Assembly (NCBI RefSeq): GCF_004005565.1
Contig: NZ_SADD01000006.1
Coordinates: 216,118-280,117, forward strand
DNA from: Lujinxingia sediminis
Lineage (GTDB): Bacteria > Myxococcota_A > Bradymonadia > Bradymonadales > Bradymonadaceae
Direction of reading: 5' to 3'
Length of the DNA: 64,000 nucleotides
Program-made: the position numbers and the translations under genes
Part shown: one piece after another, positions 1 through 8,279 of the stretch
Layout of the letters: each line of letters begins with the position of its first letter
How positions within the stretch are numbered: position 1 is the stretch's first letter
Notes under the pieces: model-generated
What the model saw: the letters and a program-made list of their open reading frames with translations, nothing else
What the model was told of the DNA's origin: nothing
Databases searched by the model: none

Positions 1-1
1 A

Positions 2-112
2 ACCACCAGCTTCAACGCCAAGGTGCGCATCGATACCCCGGTGGAGGTCGACTACTACCGCAACGGCGGCATCCTCCACATGGTGCTGCGCCGCCTCTTC
101 AAAGGGCAGTGA
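2..112 (+). CDS. acnA: Aconitate hydratase, C-terminal end (partial)
   Basis: The window opens inside a gene; the last 36 codons are visible before a TGA stop. The residues [17 protein letters not shown] are a close match to the conserved C-terminus of the AcnA/IRP-type aconitase, the TCA-cycle enzyme that interconverts citrate and isocitrate with a [4Fe-4S] cluster. The cluster ligands lie upstream of the window and cannot be checked. A strong terminator follows at 167-206, so this is the end of its transcription unit. The assignment rests on this short tail alone, but the motif is distinctive. Confidence 0.75.
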   Translation, partial: TTSFNAKVRIDTPVEVDYYRNGGILHMVLRRLFKGQ

Positions 113-166
113 GGTTGACGCTCCCGCTCGCCAGGTAGGTGATGGCGGCGAGTGCTGAGATTTAGA

Positions 167-206
167 AGCCGCCCCCGACGCGTTCGCGTCGGGGGCGGCT
201 TTTTTG
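167..206 (+). terminator. Rho-independent terminator after aconitase
   Basis: A perfect GC-rich stem (AGCCGCCCCCGACG pairing with CGTCGGGGGCGGCT, with a CGTTCG loop) is followed directly by a T-run. It lies about 55 bp after the aconitase stop. Confidence 0.9.
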
Positions 207-356
207 GATCTTGGGATGGTGAGGTAGGTGTGCGAGGATGTGTGATAGCACTTGAATTGAAGCCGTCGATTCATTAATAAGTCGGCGAATTCGTTTCATA
301 ACGTCACATGTGCGGGCGCCCGAAGGGCGCCTGCCGAAGATAGCTTGAGGGATGCG

Positions 357-2681
357 ATGAGAGAGCAAATCACCAGGTGGATGGTCGGCGGCGCGATCGG
401 TGCGCTGGCGCTGGGTGCTGCGGCCTGCGGCGAAGATCCGGTAACCGGCGGCTTCGGACATGGCAGCCCCTGCCAGATTGATGAGGACTGCGGCCCGGGC
501 CTGGTATGCAGCGCGGGCGTCTGCGCTGCAGATCCCAACGGCAACATCGATGAAGACACCGGTGATGATCCGCTCAATCCCGATGATCCCGATGGTGGCG
601 ACGACACCGATACGGGCAATAACCCCGACACCGGAACGGATACCGGCACGGACCCCAATCCGGATACCGGTACCGATCCCATCGACCCGGTGGACCCGGG
701 TGTCGACCGCCGCGACGACCGCCCGGTGAACCCGCAATGCGTGTATGGCGAGCGCGGGGACACCTTCGTGCCCGATGAGACCTGGTCCTTCCGCGTGGAG
801 GGCTCCATTCCCTACGCCACCTACGATGGCCACGGGAGCGCCGGCTCGTTTGCCGGCCATGCCATCAACCAGGTCATGATGACGCCGGCGGTGGCCAACC
901 TCACCGACGACAACGATGACGGCGTCATCAACGAGCAGGACATCCCGGAGGTCATCTTTACGACCTTCCTGACCAACGAGAACAGGAGTGGCAACGAAAG
1001 TTGGGATACGCTTATCACCGGTGTGTTGCGGGCGGTCTCAGGCGATGACGGCAGTCACCTCTGGAGCGTGGGTTACCGCGAGATCGAGGCCTTCCGTGGT
1101 AAGAGTCCGGCCGATTACCGCGTGAGCGTAGGCTTTCAGCCGGCGGCCAGTGTGGCCGTGGGCGACATCAACAACGATGGCAAGGCCGAGATCATCGCCG
1201 CGCTCTTTGACTACCAGAGCTTCGGGCATCTGGGCTTTGCGGCGCTCTCCAATGAGGGCGAGATCCTGTGGATCTCGGATGATGTCGCCCCCACGCTCAA
1301 TAGCTGGTGGGGCGGCCCCTCCATCGCGGACATCGATGGCGACGGCGAGCCCGAGATCGTGGTGGGTTCGGTGGTTTACGACAACCAGGGCCGCGTGATG
1401 TGGGACGGACGTGAAGCCCCCGGGCTCAGCGTAACCGACACTCTGGGCACCAACCGCAACCTCGGCCCGCTGAGTGTGGTCGCCGACCTCGACCTGGTCG
1501 ACGACTCGCCGACCGGCACGCGCACCCAGGAGATCATCACCGGCAATGCGGCGTTCACCCACGATGGGCAGAAGCTGTGGGAGAGCCCGATGGGCGACGG
1601 ATTCCCGGCGGTGGCTGACTTCAATGGCAGCGGCTTCCCCGAGGTCGTCGTGGTCAGCGATGGTACGGTGCGCATCCACGACGGTCGCACCGGCACTCTG
1701 GTCTGGGGTCCGGTTACCGTGGGCGCCGGTCGCCTGGGGGCGCCGACGATCGCGGACTTCACCGGCGACGGGCGCAACGAGATCGGTATCGCCGGAAGCA
1801 CCAAATACGTCGCGCTGCGCGTGGACTACGGCCTGCCCGGTGCCGACAACACGCCGACCTACAGCGAAGCGCGCCTGTGGGAGCGCACCACCCAGGATCA
1901 GTCCAGCAACGTGACCGGCTCCAGCGTGTTCGACTTCAACGGTGATGGTCGCGCGGAGGTCGTTTACAACGATGAACTCTTCCTGCGCGTCTACGACGGT
2001 CCCACCGGTCAGGTGCTCTTTGAGGCGGCCAACCCCTCGTTCACCGCGCTGGAGAACCCGGTGATCGTGGACGTGGATAACGACGGCACGGCCAACATCG
2101 TCGTGGCCACCAACGATTTTGAATGCGGCGATCAGATCAACTGCACCCCGGGTATCGCCGGTGTGCGGGTCTTCTCCGACGCGAACGACAACTGGGTGGC
2201 TACCCGTCGCATCTGGAACCAGCACGCCTACAGCATCAACAACGTCAACGAAGACGGCTCGATCCCCGCCGAGCCCACTCCGAGCTACCGCGACCACAAC
2301 ACCTTCCGCCTGAACAGCCTGACGACCATCGATCCGCAGGCCGCCCCCGACCTGTTGGCCGAGGCGCCCGAGGTCGTCGCCGATGGCTGCGATATGGCGG
2401 TGAGCGTGTGGGTTACCAACTCCGGCGCGGTGAACGTGGGCCCGGATATGGCGGTGAGCTTCTACGTGGTGCGCAACGGCAACCGCCAGTACCTCGATAC
2501 CGGCTACACCACCCAGGGGCTTGAGCCCGGGCAGTCTGAGCGCGTGCGGCTCGGCTTGAACCTTCCCTCCGGGAGCTACGACATCATCGCGGTGGTCGAT
2601 GATGTCAACGGCACCGGCTCTCGCAACGAGTGCAATGAGGATAACAACACCATTCTCATCGAAGGCGGCTACTCCTGCTGA
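357..2681 (+). CDS. FG-GAP/VCBS-repeat surface lipoprotein with CARDB tail
   Basis: 774 aa. I start at the ATG at 357 because GAGG sits 6-7 bases upstream; an in-frame TTG at 345 is less likely. The signal peptide ends in GAAAC, a usable lipobox (Cys24). A Cys-rich knot (PCQIDEDCGPGLVC) and an Asp/Thr/Pro linker (about 62-115) follow. The centre carries repeated Ca-binding-type FG-GAP motifs such as DINNDGKAEII, DIDGDGEPEIV and DFNGDGRAEVV, expected to form a beta-propeller. The last 110 residues resemble a CARDB adhesion domain (APDLL...). A surface adhesion or binding role is inferred. It is a single gene between terminators; a small hairpin (GGCGCCC-GAA-GGGCGCC, 315-331) lies in the leader. 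Confidence 0.85.
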   Translation: MREQITRWMVGGAIGALALGAAACGEDPVTGGFGHGSPCQIDEDCGPGLVCSAGVCAADPNGNIDEDTGDDPLNPDDPDGGDDTDTGNNPDTGTDTGTDPNPDTGTDPIDPVDPGVDRRDDRPVNPQCVYGERGDTFVPDETWSFRVEGSIPYATYDGHGSAGSFAGHAINQVMMTPAVANLTDDNDDGVINEQDIPEVIFTTFLTNENRSGNESWDTLITGVLRAVSGDDGSHLWSVGYREIEAFRGKSPADYRVSVGFQPAASVAVGDINNDGKAEIIAALFDYQSFGHLGFAALSNEGEILWISDDVAPTLNSWWGGPSIADIDGDGEPEIVVGSVVYDNQGRVMWDGREAPGLSVTDTLGTNRNLGPLSVVADLDLVDDSPTGTRTQEIITGNAAFTHDGQKLWESPMGDGFPAVADFNGSGFPEVVVVSDGTVRIHDGRTGTLVWGPVTVGAGRLGAPTIADFTGDGRNEIGIAGSTKYVALRVDYGLPGADNTPTYSEARLWERTTQDQSSNVTGSSVFDFNGDGRAEVVYNDELFLRVYDGPTGQVLFEAANPSFTALENPVIVDVDNDGTANIVVATNDFECGDQINCTPGIAGVRVFSDANDNWVATRRIWNQHAYSINNVNEDGSIPAEPTPSYRDHNTFRLNSLTTIDPQAAPDLLAEAPEVVADGCDMAVSVWVTNSGAVNVGPDMAVSFYVVRNGNRQYLDTGYTTQGLEPGQSERVRLGLNLPSGSYDIIAVVDDVNGTGSRNECNEDNNTILIEGGYSC

Positions 2682-2708
2682 GCGCGTGGGGTGGCGAGGA
2701 GGCTCGGA

Positions 2709-2900
2709 CGTCGTTCGACCCCCTCGACCCCCACCCCTGGCTCTCGCGAAGGTTTTTTGACCCCCTCGATCGACTCCAGGGGGCGTTCGCGAGCGTGTTT
2801 CGACCCCCTCGACCCCCTGGCAAGAGGCAGGCAGAGCGTCTCGCGACCCCCTCGACCCCCTGGCAAGAGGCAGGCAGAGCGTCTCGCGACCCCCTCGACG
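2709..2900. repeat. 43-bp direct repeats with CGACCCCCTCGACCCC core
   Basis: Two near-perfect 43-bp units start at 2801 and 2844, and a partial third starts at 2887. More diverged copies of the GACCCCCTCGA core lie at about 2710-2780. The block is non-coding, between the FG-GAP gene and its terminator. It is unrelated to the TGACC-NNN-GGTCA family elsewhere in the window. Confidence 0.8.
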
Positions 2901-2944
2901 CCCCGTTCGGGGTATATGGGTGGGGCAATGGGAGCCAAAAGAGA

Positions 2945-2973
2945 AGCCCCGGCCACTGGCCGGGGCTTTTTTT
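2945..2973. terminator. Terminator between convergent genes
   Basis: The stem AGCCCCGGCC-ACT-GGCCGGGGCT is followed by seven Ts, with As on the other side. It can serve the FG-GAP gene and the convergent sigma factor gene. Confidence 0.9.
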
Positions 2974-3001
2974 CGTCCGGGAGCCTCCGGGCGCGGAGGG
3001 C

Positions 3002-3883
3002 TCAGGTCAGATGTGCCAGCTTTCGGGGGTTGCGGAGAATGTAGATCTGCGTCACGCGGGCGTCGGCGACCTCACATTGAAAGAGGGTGGGGAGGCCCTG
3101 CGCATCGTAGAAGAGCATCGCCATACGTCCGTTGATCTCCAGGGCGGTGCCGGCGCCCGAGCCGGCGTGCTTGCGGGCCAGGCCGTGGAGGAAGCGGGCG
3201 ACGGGGTCGGCTCCGACGATGGGTTTTCGGGCGGTGCTGACGTGTCCTCCCCCGTCGGAGAGCACCACGACATCGGGGGCCAGGACGTCCATCAGCGTCT
3301 GGATATCGCCGTCGATCGTCGCCTGGAAGAGTCCCTCGACGGTGGCGCGGTGGGTGTCGTCATCGACCAGGGTGTGGCGCCTTCCGGAGCGCACCCGGGT
3401 GCGGGCGCGGTGCACGAGCTGCCTTACGGCCTCTGGCGATTTTCCCAGCGCCCGGGCGATCTCCGGGTAGTCAAAATCAAAGACCTCGCGCAGCACGAAG
3501 GCCGCCCGCTGCTCGGGGGTGAGGCTCTGGAGCATCACCAGCATGGCGGTGGAGACCTGGTCGGCCAGCAGGAGGGCCGACTCCGGGGAGCGCGCCGCCG
3601 GCTGCTCGGGCTGCGCGGCGGTGGGCAGGGGCTCGGGAAGCCAGACGCCGGGGTAGTCTTCGCGCTGGCGGTTGCGCTTGCGCAGGGCGTTTAACGCCTG
3701 GCGGGTGGCGATCTGCGCCAGATACGAGCGCGGGTGCTCCACCGGGGTCTCCACCGCTCGCCAGCGCAGGTAGCACTCCTGGACGACGTCTTCGGCATCG
3801 CTGACGCTGCCGGTGAGGTTGTAGGCGATCTTAAAGAGGAGCGCGCGGTGCTCGGCAAAGGCGCTATCGGGTTGGGCAGACAT
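3002..3883 (-). CDS. ECF41-family RNA polymerase sigma factor with SnoaL-like C-terminal domain
   Basis: 293 aa from the ATG at 3883, which has CGGAG upstream; the longer frame to 3982 would run into the upstream gene. Sigma-70 region 2 occupies about 10-75 (YNLTGSVSDAEDVVQ) and region 4 about 110-165 (LTPEQRAAFVLREVF, then an HTH). The C-terminal 120 residues are a SnoaL-like domain. All three ECF41 signatures are present: WLPEP (81-85) in the linker, DGGG (210-213) and NPRKL (285-289). In this family the C-terminal domain tunes sigma activity and no anti-sigma is encoded nearby, as here. It lies 16 bp after the oxidoreductase gene, the usual ECF41 partner arrangement, and the pair has a matching ECF41-type promoter at 5108-5134, so autoregulation is likely. 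Confidence 0.93.
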   Translation of the reverse strand: MSAQPDSAFAEHRALLFKIAYNLTGSVSDAEDVVQECYLRWRAVETPVEHPRSYLAQIATRQALNALRKRNRQREDYPGVWLPEPLPTAAQPEQPAARSPESALLLADQVSTAMLVMLQSLTPEQRAAFVLREVFDFDYPEIARALGKSPEAVRQLVHRARTRVRSGRRHTLVDDDTHRATVEGLFQATIDGDIQTLMDVLAPDVVVLSDGGGHVSTARKPIVGADPVARFLHGLARKHAGSGAGTALEINGRMAMLFYDAQGLPTLFQCEVADARVTQIYILRNPRKLAHLT

Positions 3884-3899
3884 CGTCGGGCTCCGTACG

Positions 3900-5054
3900 T
3901 CAGGCCGCGGGTTCGTCGTCGGCTTGCGGGCCAAGCTCCGCATGTTGCGACCAGGAGAAGGTGCCGGGGTGGCGGGCTTCATTGCTCAGCGAGCGCAGGG
4001 TCATCCGGCAGATCGATTCCTTAAAGATGCCCCCGGCAAGCCCTCCCATGTGGATGCTACGGGGGCGGTCATCCGGGTGAACGAACTGTACCAGGGCGTT
4101 TTTGGGGCCGAGCGCGATGTTTTGAACGATGTATCCGCCGCGGTAGGGCTCCAGAGGGCGCTGCTCAAGGTAGCGCTGCACGTTGTCGGCCACATGCGCC
4201 CCCAGGGGCAAGGCCGAAGCACAGCCCATCCGCAGGTAGGCGTAGCCGGGGTGATCGATGGCGATGGCGTCGCCGGCGCCGAAGATGGAGGGGAAGCCCG
4301 GGACCTGAAGCTCGGGGGTAACCTGCAGGCGCCGCCGGGTATCGTGGGGCAGGCCACTGGTCATGGCCAGCGAGGGGGTGGAGAAGCCGGCACACCAGAT
4401 CAGCAGGCCATCGCCCAGGAGCGCGCGGCGCGCGTCGTGGTCACGCATCGGCACGGGCTGATGGGTATGGACGATGACCTTTAAGCGCTTGAGTCGGCGC
4501 AGGATCGCCGCGCGCGCCCGCTCCGAGACGCTCGGGGCGATGGCGCCGGCGCAGTGGAGGTGGATCTCGATCTGGGGATGCTCGCTGGCGATCTCCCCGA
4601 CGAGCTCCAGTCCGGTGTGCCCGCCTCCGACGATGTGCACCGGGCCCGAGGTGTGCTCTTGAAGTCGGCGGCGAGTCTCTTCGGCGCCGGCCAGCGTCGA
4701 GATTTGCAGGGCTTCGGGGGGGGCGGCGCCTTCGGCAGAGCCGGCCGCGTAGATGAGCACGTCGTAGGACAGAGACTCCCCGCCGGCCAGCGTGACCCTC
4801 CGGGCTTCGGGCTCAATGCTCTCGACCGAGTCGACCCGCACGTCGACCTGGGGATGCAAAAGAGTGGCGAGGGGATGGGAGACGCTCTTAAGGGTGGATG
4901 CCGCGTAGCTATGCAGGCGAATGCGCTCGATGAAGTGGTCTTTCGGGTTGATCAGCGTGACGCGGGGGCGACTCGGCCCCTCGGCGGAGCACAGGCGATT
5001 GGCGGCCATAATGCCGGCGTATCCGGCGCCGATGACGATGGTATGTGGGGTCAT
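3900..5054 (-). CDS. FAD-dependent NAD(P)H oxidoreductase (NDH-2-like), ECF41 target
   Basis: 384 aa. Two Rossmann motifs are visible: GAGYAG near the N-terminus (9-14) for FAD and VGGGHTGLELVGEI (about 147-160) for NAD(P)H. FGAGDAIAI near residue 265 is the second FAD-contact motif of this fold. The protein belongs to the pyridine-nucleotide-disulfide/NDH-2-type oxidoreductases; no membrane-binding C-terminal helix is obvious, so a soluble quinone or small-molecule reductase is possible. ECF41 sigma factors are typically linked to carboxymuconolactone decarboxylases, oxidoreductases or epimerases, and this gene fills that slot. It is the first gene of the two-gene unit and is preceded by the putative ECF41 promoter. 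The substrate cannot be told. Confidence 0.85.
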   Translation of the reverse strand: MTPHTIVIGAGYAGIMAANRLCSAEGPSRPRVTLINPKDHFIERIRLHSYAASTLKSVSHPLATLLHPQVDVRVDSVESIEPEARRVTLAGGESLSYDVLIYAAGSAEGAAPPEALQISTLAGAEETRRRLQEHTSGPVHIVGGGHTGLELVGEIASEHPQIEIHLHCAGAIAPSVSERARAAILRRLKRLKVIVHTHQPVPMRDHDARRALLGDGLLIWCAGFSTPSLAMTSGLPHDTRRRLQVTPELQVPGFPSIFGAGDAIAIDHPGYAYLRMGCASALPLGAHVADNVQRYLEQRPLEPYRGGYIVQNIALGPKNALVQFVHPDDRPRSIHMGGLAGGIFKESICRMTLRSLSNEARHPGTFSWSQHAELGPQADDEPAA

Positions 5055-5107
5055 AGCAAGCTCCTTACTTCGGGATGAAAAGGACCAGACAAACGTGCTA
5101 CATACCC

Positions 5108-5134
5108 GACACCGCCCGGGACGAGGTTGTGACA
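5108..5134 (-). promoter_or_regulatory. Putative ECF41-dependent promoter
   Basis: On the minus strand TGTCACA (5128-5134) is followed after exactly 16 bases by TGTC (5108-5111). The published ECF41 promoter consensus is TGTCACA-N16-CGTC, so only one base differs. It lies about 54 bp upstream of the oxidoreductase ATG. Confidence 0.75.
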
Positions 5135-5255
5135 GAAATTTCTAAGATGAGGGTGGGTTGACAAGCCCGCCTTCGCTGCACATCCTCCACCGAAGTTGAG
5201 ATATGGCCGGCACGGGTGCCGGTTTTGAAGCGGCACATCGCAACGTGGAGTGCGC

Positions 5256-6116
5256 ATGAACACCTGCCCGAATTGCGGCAAAGAGGTCGACGATAACGCC
5301 CGCCATTGCGGGCATTGCGGCCATAAGCTGCAGATCGATCAGAAGAAAACCATGCTCGGCATGGCTGCTATCGATCCTCACGAGCTTCAAAAACGCATCG
5401 CCGAGGCTCGCCCCGCCCAGAAGGGGGAAGAGCGAGTGTCGGAGAAGGCTGGGCCTCAGTCCTCCGAGAGCGCCGGGCCGGATCCGGAGATGGCTCTGAC
5501 GGAGGTGATGGAGCCGGTACGTTTTCCCAGGCCGGAGGATGCACACGCCCGGGCTGAGGCTTCGGTCGCGTCCGATGATGCTCAACCCGAAGGTGAGCAG
5601 GACGATATCGCCATCGGTCCCACCGAGGCGATGCCCGCGCTCACGCTTCCCACGCCGGCAAGCGATGGACCTGAGGAGCGTGCCGACGGCGAAGACCAGC
5701 TCCCCCATCAGCCCACCGGACCGATGGAGGCGCTCCCCACCGTGGCACCTGCCGATGAACGCGGTGAGTGGGACGCGAGTTCCTTGCCGGACCCGCTTGC
5801 GGCCACCGAGCTGGAGATGTCGCCGGTCGATCTCTCAAAGACCGGCCCGACGTCGACACCGGCCGCCGAGCCAGAGTCCGAGTCCGCGCCAGGCGCACCG
5901 CAGGCCGCTCCTGGCGATGCGCCTGAGGCCTCCACCGATGCGCCGGTGGTAACACCCACCCCGGCGCAGGGGCTCGCCGCCCAGCTCCCCGATAACCTGG
6001 CGCAGCTGGCCGGAGATCCGGAGAACAAAAAACGCCTGATACTCTTTGTCGGTGCAGTCGTCGTGGTGCTTCTGGGCTGCTGCATTTTGAGCGTGGTGCT
6101 CTCCTCGATGGTCTGA
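5256..6116 (+). CDS. Zinc-ribbon, tail-anchored membrane protein of unknown function
   Basis: 286 aa from the ATG at 5256 (GGAG five bases upstream; the in-frame GTG at 5250 lies inside that site). The N-terminus is a four-Cys zinc ribbon (C4, C7, C18, C21: CPNC...CGHC). A long acidic, Pro/Ala-rich disordered segment follows (about 50-240). A single C-terminal transmembrane helix lies near 262-284 (ILFVGAVVVVLLGC) with almost nothing after it. This architecture puts the zinc ribbon in the cytoplasm. It is common in large-genome Myxococcota-like bacteria, but I cannot assign a role. It is divergent from the ECF41 unit and convergent with the next gene. Confidence 0.7.
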   Translation: MNTCPNCGKEVDDNARHCGHCGHKLQIDQKKTMLGMAAIDPHELQKRIAEARPAQKGEERVSEKAGPQSSESAGPDPEMALTEVMEPVRFPRPEDAHARAEASVASDDAQPEGEQDDIAIGPTEAMPALTLPTPASDGPEERADGEDQLPHQPTGPMEALPTVAPADERGEWDASSLPDPLAATELEMSPVDLSKTGPTSTPAAEPESESAPGAPQAAPGDAPEASTDAPVVTPTPAQGLAAQLPDNLAQLAGDPENKKRLILFVGAVVVVLLGCCILSVVLSSMV

Positions 6117-6149
6117 CCATCTGCCCGCTGGCGTCGCCGAGCGTGGCAG

Positions 6150-6190
6150 AAAAAAGCCCCGCACGCGTTCGCGTGCGGGGCTTTTCTTTT
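6150..6190. terminator. Bidirectional terminator
   Basis: AAGCCCCGCACGCG pairs with CGCGTGCGGGGCTT around a short loop, flanked by A5 and T-rich tracts. It separates two convergent genes. Confidence 0.9.
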
Positions 6191-6214
6191 GGAGCGTATC
6201 GCGGTCGCGATGCT

Positions 6215-7570
6215 TTAGAAGATCTGCGAGTCGTAGAGCCGGTCGATGGCTTTGTCGGTCCAGGCATCCAGGGTGCCAAGCTCCCAGGCCAGGTGCAGGA
6301 TCGTGTAGCGGTTGCGGATGTCTTTGGAGTGCGCCACGGAGCGCCAGGCCCGCTCGCGCGCCACGTCCAGCTCGGCAAAACGCACCGGACACTTCGCCTC
6401 GACGAGCTCCTCTTCAAGCGAGTTGCAGGTGCGCAGCGTCGAGCCCACCTTCTGGCGCAGCACCGACCACTCCGACTTCAGGGTGGTGAGGCGAGCGCGA
6501 AGTTCGTCGGCGGAGGGGTAGGCCTTTTCGGCGTGTTTGACCACCGCGTCGTAGAGGGGGCCGAAGCGCTCTTTGAGCACCGCAGCGTACTGCTCCCAGG
6601 GTTGGAGCGCGGCCACGCGCGCCTCCACATTGATGGTGTCCGGGTCCATCGCCATAAGCTGCTCGTAGAGGTAGGCGGTGGTCAGCGTGCCCACGCCCAC
6701 CTGGCAGCCGTGAAAATCATGCGGCTCATCAAACGCGATCGAGGTCATGTCGATAAAGTGGCTGATCAGGTGCTCGCCACCGGAGGCCGGGCTCGACGAG
6801 CCGGCCACGCTCATCGCCAGGCCGCTGAGCATCAGGCTGGCGCTCAAGTCGCCGACGGCCTGGCGGTCGCGGGCGGGCAACTTCGGAGCGACTCCGTCGA
6901 GAAGTTTCGCGCCGGCCTCAATGATCTCCATGGCCTCGGCGGAGTGGAAGGTGCCGTTGAGCCAGGCCGAGAGTTGCCAGTCGGCGTTGGAGACCGGCTT
7001 CGACATCAAATCACCCAGACCGCTGCAGATCATGCGGTAGGGCGACTCGGCCAGCACATCGAGATCGGCCACCACGACCCGCGGCGCGCGGCAGGGGATG
7101 GTGGTTTTGACGCCCTCGGAGAGCACCGCGGCAATCGCCGAGGTGTAGCCGTTCATGCTCGGGGAGGTCGCCACGCACGCCATATAACGGTCGACGTTGA
7201 AGCAGGCCTGCTTGACGATGTCGTTGATGGTGCCGGCACCCACGGCCACGCCAGCCACCGCGCCCTGCTCGCCAAGGGCCGCCTGGTAGGCGGCGATGGA
7301 GGCATCATCACAACGCGGCACCTCCTCGCCCTCGCTGGCGAGTACCTCAAAGCGCTCCCAGGCTTGACCCACCCGATCGAGCTCGGCGGCCAGGGCCTTT
7401 CCGGCCACCTCCCAGGTGTTTTCGTCAAAGGCCACAAGCCAGGTGCCCTCGGGAAGATGCGCCTGCATCTGGCGCACACCCTCGGCGATGGCGTCTTTCT
7501 GGAGCACGATCGCGCGGGTGTCGAGGTGCTCGGCGTAGCGGGTCAATAGCTCGTCGATGAGCGTGGTCAT
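6215..7570 (-). CDS. sn-Glycerol-1-phosphate dehydrogenase (AraM/EgsA-like)
   Basis: 451 aa, in the iron-containing alcohol dehydrogenase superfamily. The nucleotide-binding motif is GAGTINDI (111-118), followed by the family signature ATSPSMNGYTS (134-144). Metal-binding histidines are expected in GGEHLISHFIDM and HDFHGCQVGVG. The enzyme reduces dihydroxyacetone phosphate to sn-glycerol 1-phosphate with NAD(P)H. In archaea this sets the lipid backbone stereochemistry; in bacteria AraM makes G1P for unusual glycerol lipids. The protein is slightly longer than Bacillus AraM, with an extended helical C-terminus. No lipid-synthesis partner is adjacent, so the product's use is unknown. The gene is monocistronic. 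Confidence 0.85.
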   Translation of the reverse strand: MTTLIDELLTRYAEHLDTRAIVLQKDAIAEGVRQMQAHLPEGTWLVAFDENTWEVAGKALAAELDRVGQAWERFEVLASEGEEVPRCDDASIAAYQAALGEQGAVAGVAVGAGTINDIVKQACFNVDRYMACVATSPSMNGYTSAIAAVLSEGVKTTIPCRAPRVVVADLDVLAESPYRMICSGLGDLMSKPVSNADWQLSAWLNGTFHSAEAMEIIEAGAKLLDGVAPKLPARDRQAVGDLSASLMLSGLAMSVAGSSSPASGGEHLISHFIDMTSIAFDEPHDFHGCQVGVGTLTTAYLYEQLMAMDPDTINVEARVAALQPWEQYAAVLKERFGPLYDAVVKHAEKAYPSADELRARLTTLKSEWSVLRQKVGSTLRTCNSLEEELVEAKCPVRFAELDVARERAWRSVAHSKDIRNRYTILHLAWELGTLDAWTDKAIDRLYDSQIF

Positions 7571-7681
7571 AGCGTGCCTCAGGGGAAAAGAGGGTCGTCA
7601 ACATATCGGGCATCACCATGCCCGGATCGCACCATTCTTCAAGCTCTAGCAGATGGCGCGCTGAGAAATTCCGGGAAAAAT

Positions 7682-7709
7682 TTGCCCGGGATCGGCCCGC
7701 CCCTTATAA
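7682..7709 (+). promoter_or_regulatory. Possible sigma-70 promoter
   Basis: TTGCCC (7682-7687), a 16-bp spacer, then TTATAA (7704-7709), about 110 bp upstream of the small TTG-started gene. The -35 box overlaps one arm of a CCGGG/CCCGG inverted repeat (7671-7689). Confidence 0.35.
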
Positions 7710-7822
7710 CATAGCTGCAGGTACGCCGTAGGCCGTTGTTGTTTGTCGACGTGAGATGCATGGGTTACTCGGTCTGCGCCGAGCTAAACCTGGCTTATGA
7801 TGATTCGGTGGAGGATTGAGAG

Positions 7823-8107
7823 TTGAGTAACCCTACAAATAAACAGCAGAGCGGTTCGGTCGTCACGACCACCGAGACCTCGCGCTCCAAGAGCGACACC
7901 CGGCTCGATGTGCTCTCGCCACAGGAGGAGAAGGTGTTGCGCATGTTGCACGGGCTCGGTGAAGAAGACACCCACGAGCTCAAGTTTGCCCTGGGCGCCG
8001 ACGAAGAAACTCGCCTCAAGCTGGCCATGATGGAGCGCGAACTCCACGAAGCGCTGGCCCCCAACGGTCCGATCGCTGCAGGTGATCTGGATGAGGGTGA
8101 TGAGTGA
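7823..8107 (+). CDS. Small conserved-type hypothetical protein
   Basis: 94 aa with a TTG start, chosen because GAGG lies eight bases upstream and no ATG fits. The first 27 residues are Ser/Thr-rich and probably disordered. The rest (LSPQEEKVLRMLHGLGEEDTH...) is a compact acidic helical domain of the kind seen in small regulatory or antirestriction-like proteins, but I do not recognise a family. A terminator follows directly and the coding composition matches its neighbours, which supports a real gene. Function unknown. Confidence 0.6.
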   Translation: MSNPTNKQQSGSVVTTTETSRSKSDTRLDVLSPQEEKVLRMLHGLGEEDTHELKFALGADEETRLKLAMMERELHEALAPNGPIAAGDLDEGDE

Positions 8108-8139
8108 TAAGGTGTTGAGATCCCGAAAGATTTCGAAGA

Positions 8140-8171
8140 GAAGAGGTCCGCGTCGCGGGCCTCTTTTTTTT
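8140..8171 (+). terminator. Rho-independent terminator
   Basis: AGAGGTCCGCG pairs with CGCGGGCCTCT (one G-U pair) and is followed by T7, about 33 bp after the small gene. Confidence 0.85.
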
Positions 8172-8279
8172 GCCCGACGTCCGGGGTTGAGGCCGCTAGA
8201 CCGCACATGTGGGCTTTGATAACGTCGCGGCGCTTAGGAGGTCGGTTCCAGCCAGCTGGTATGAGTCCCAGGAGGAGCG

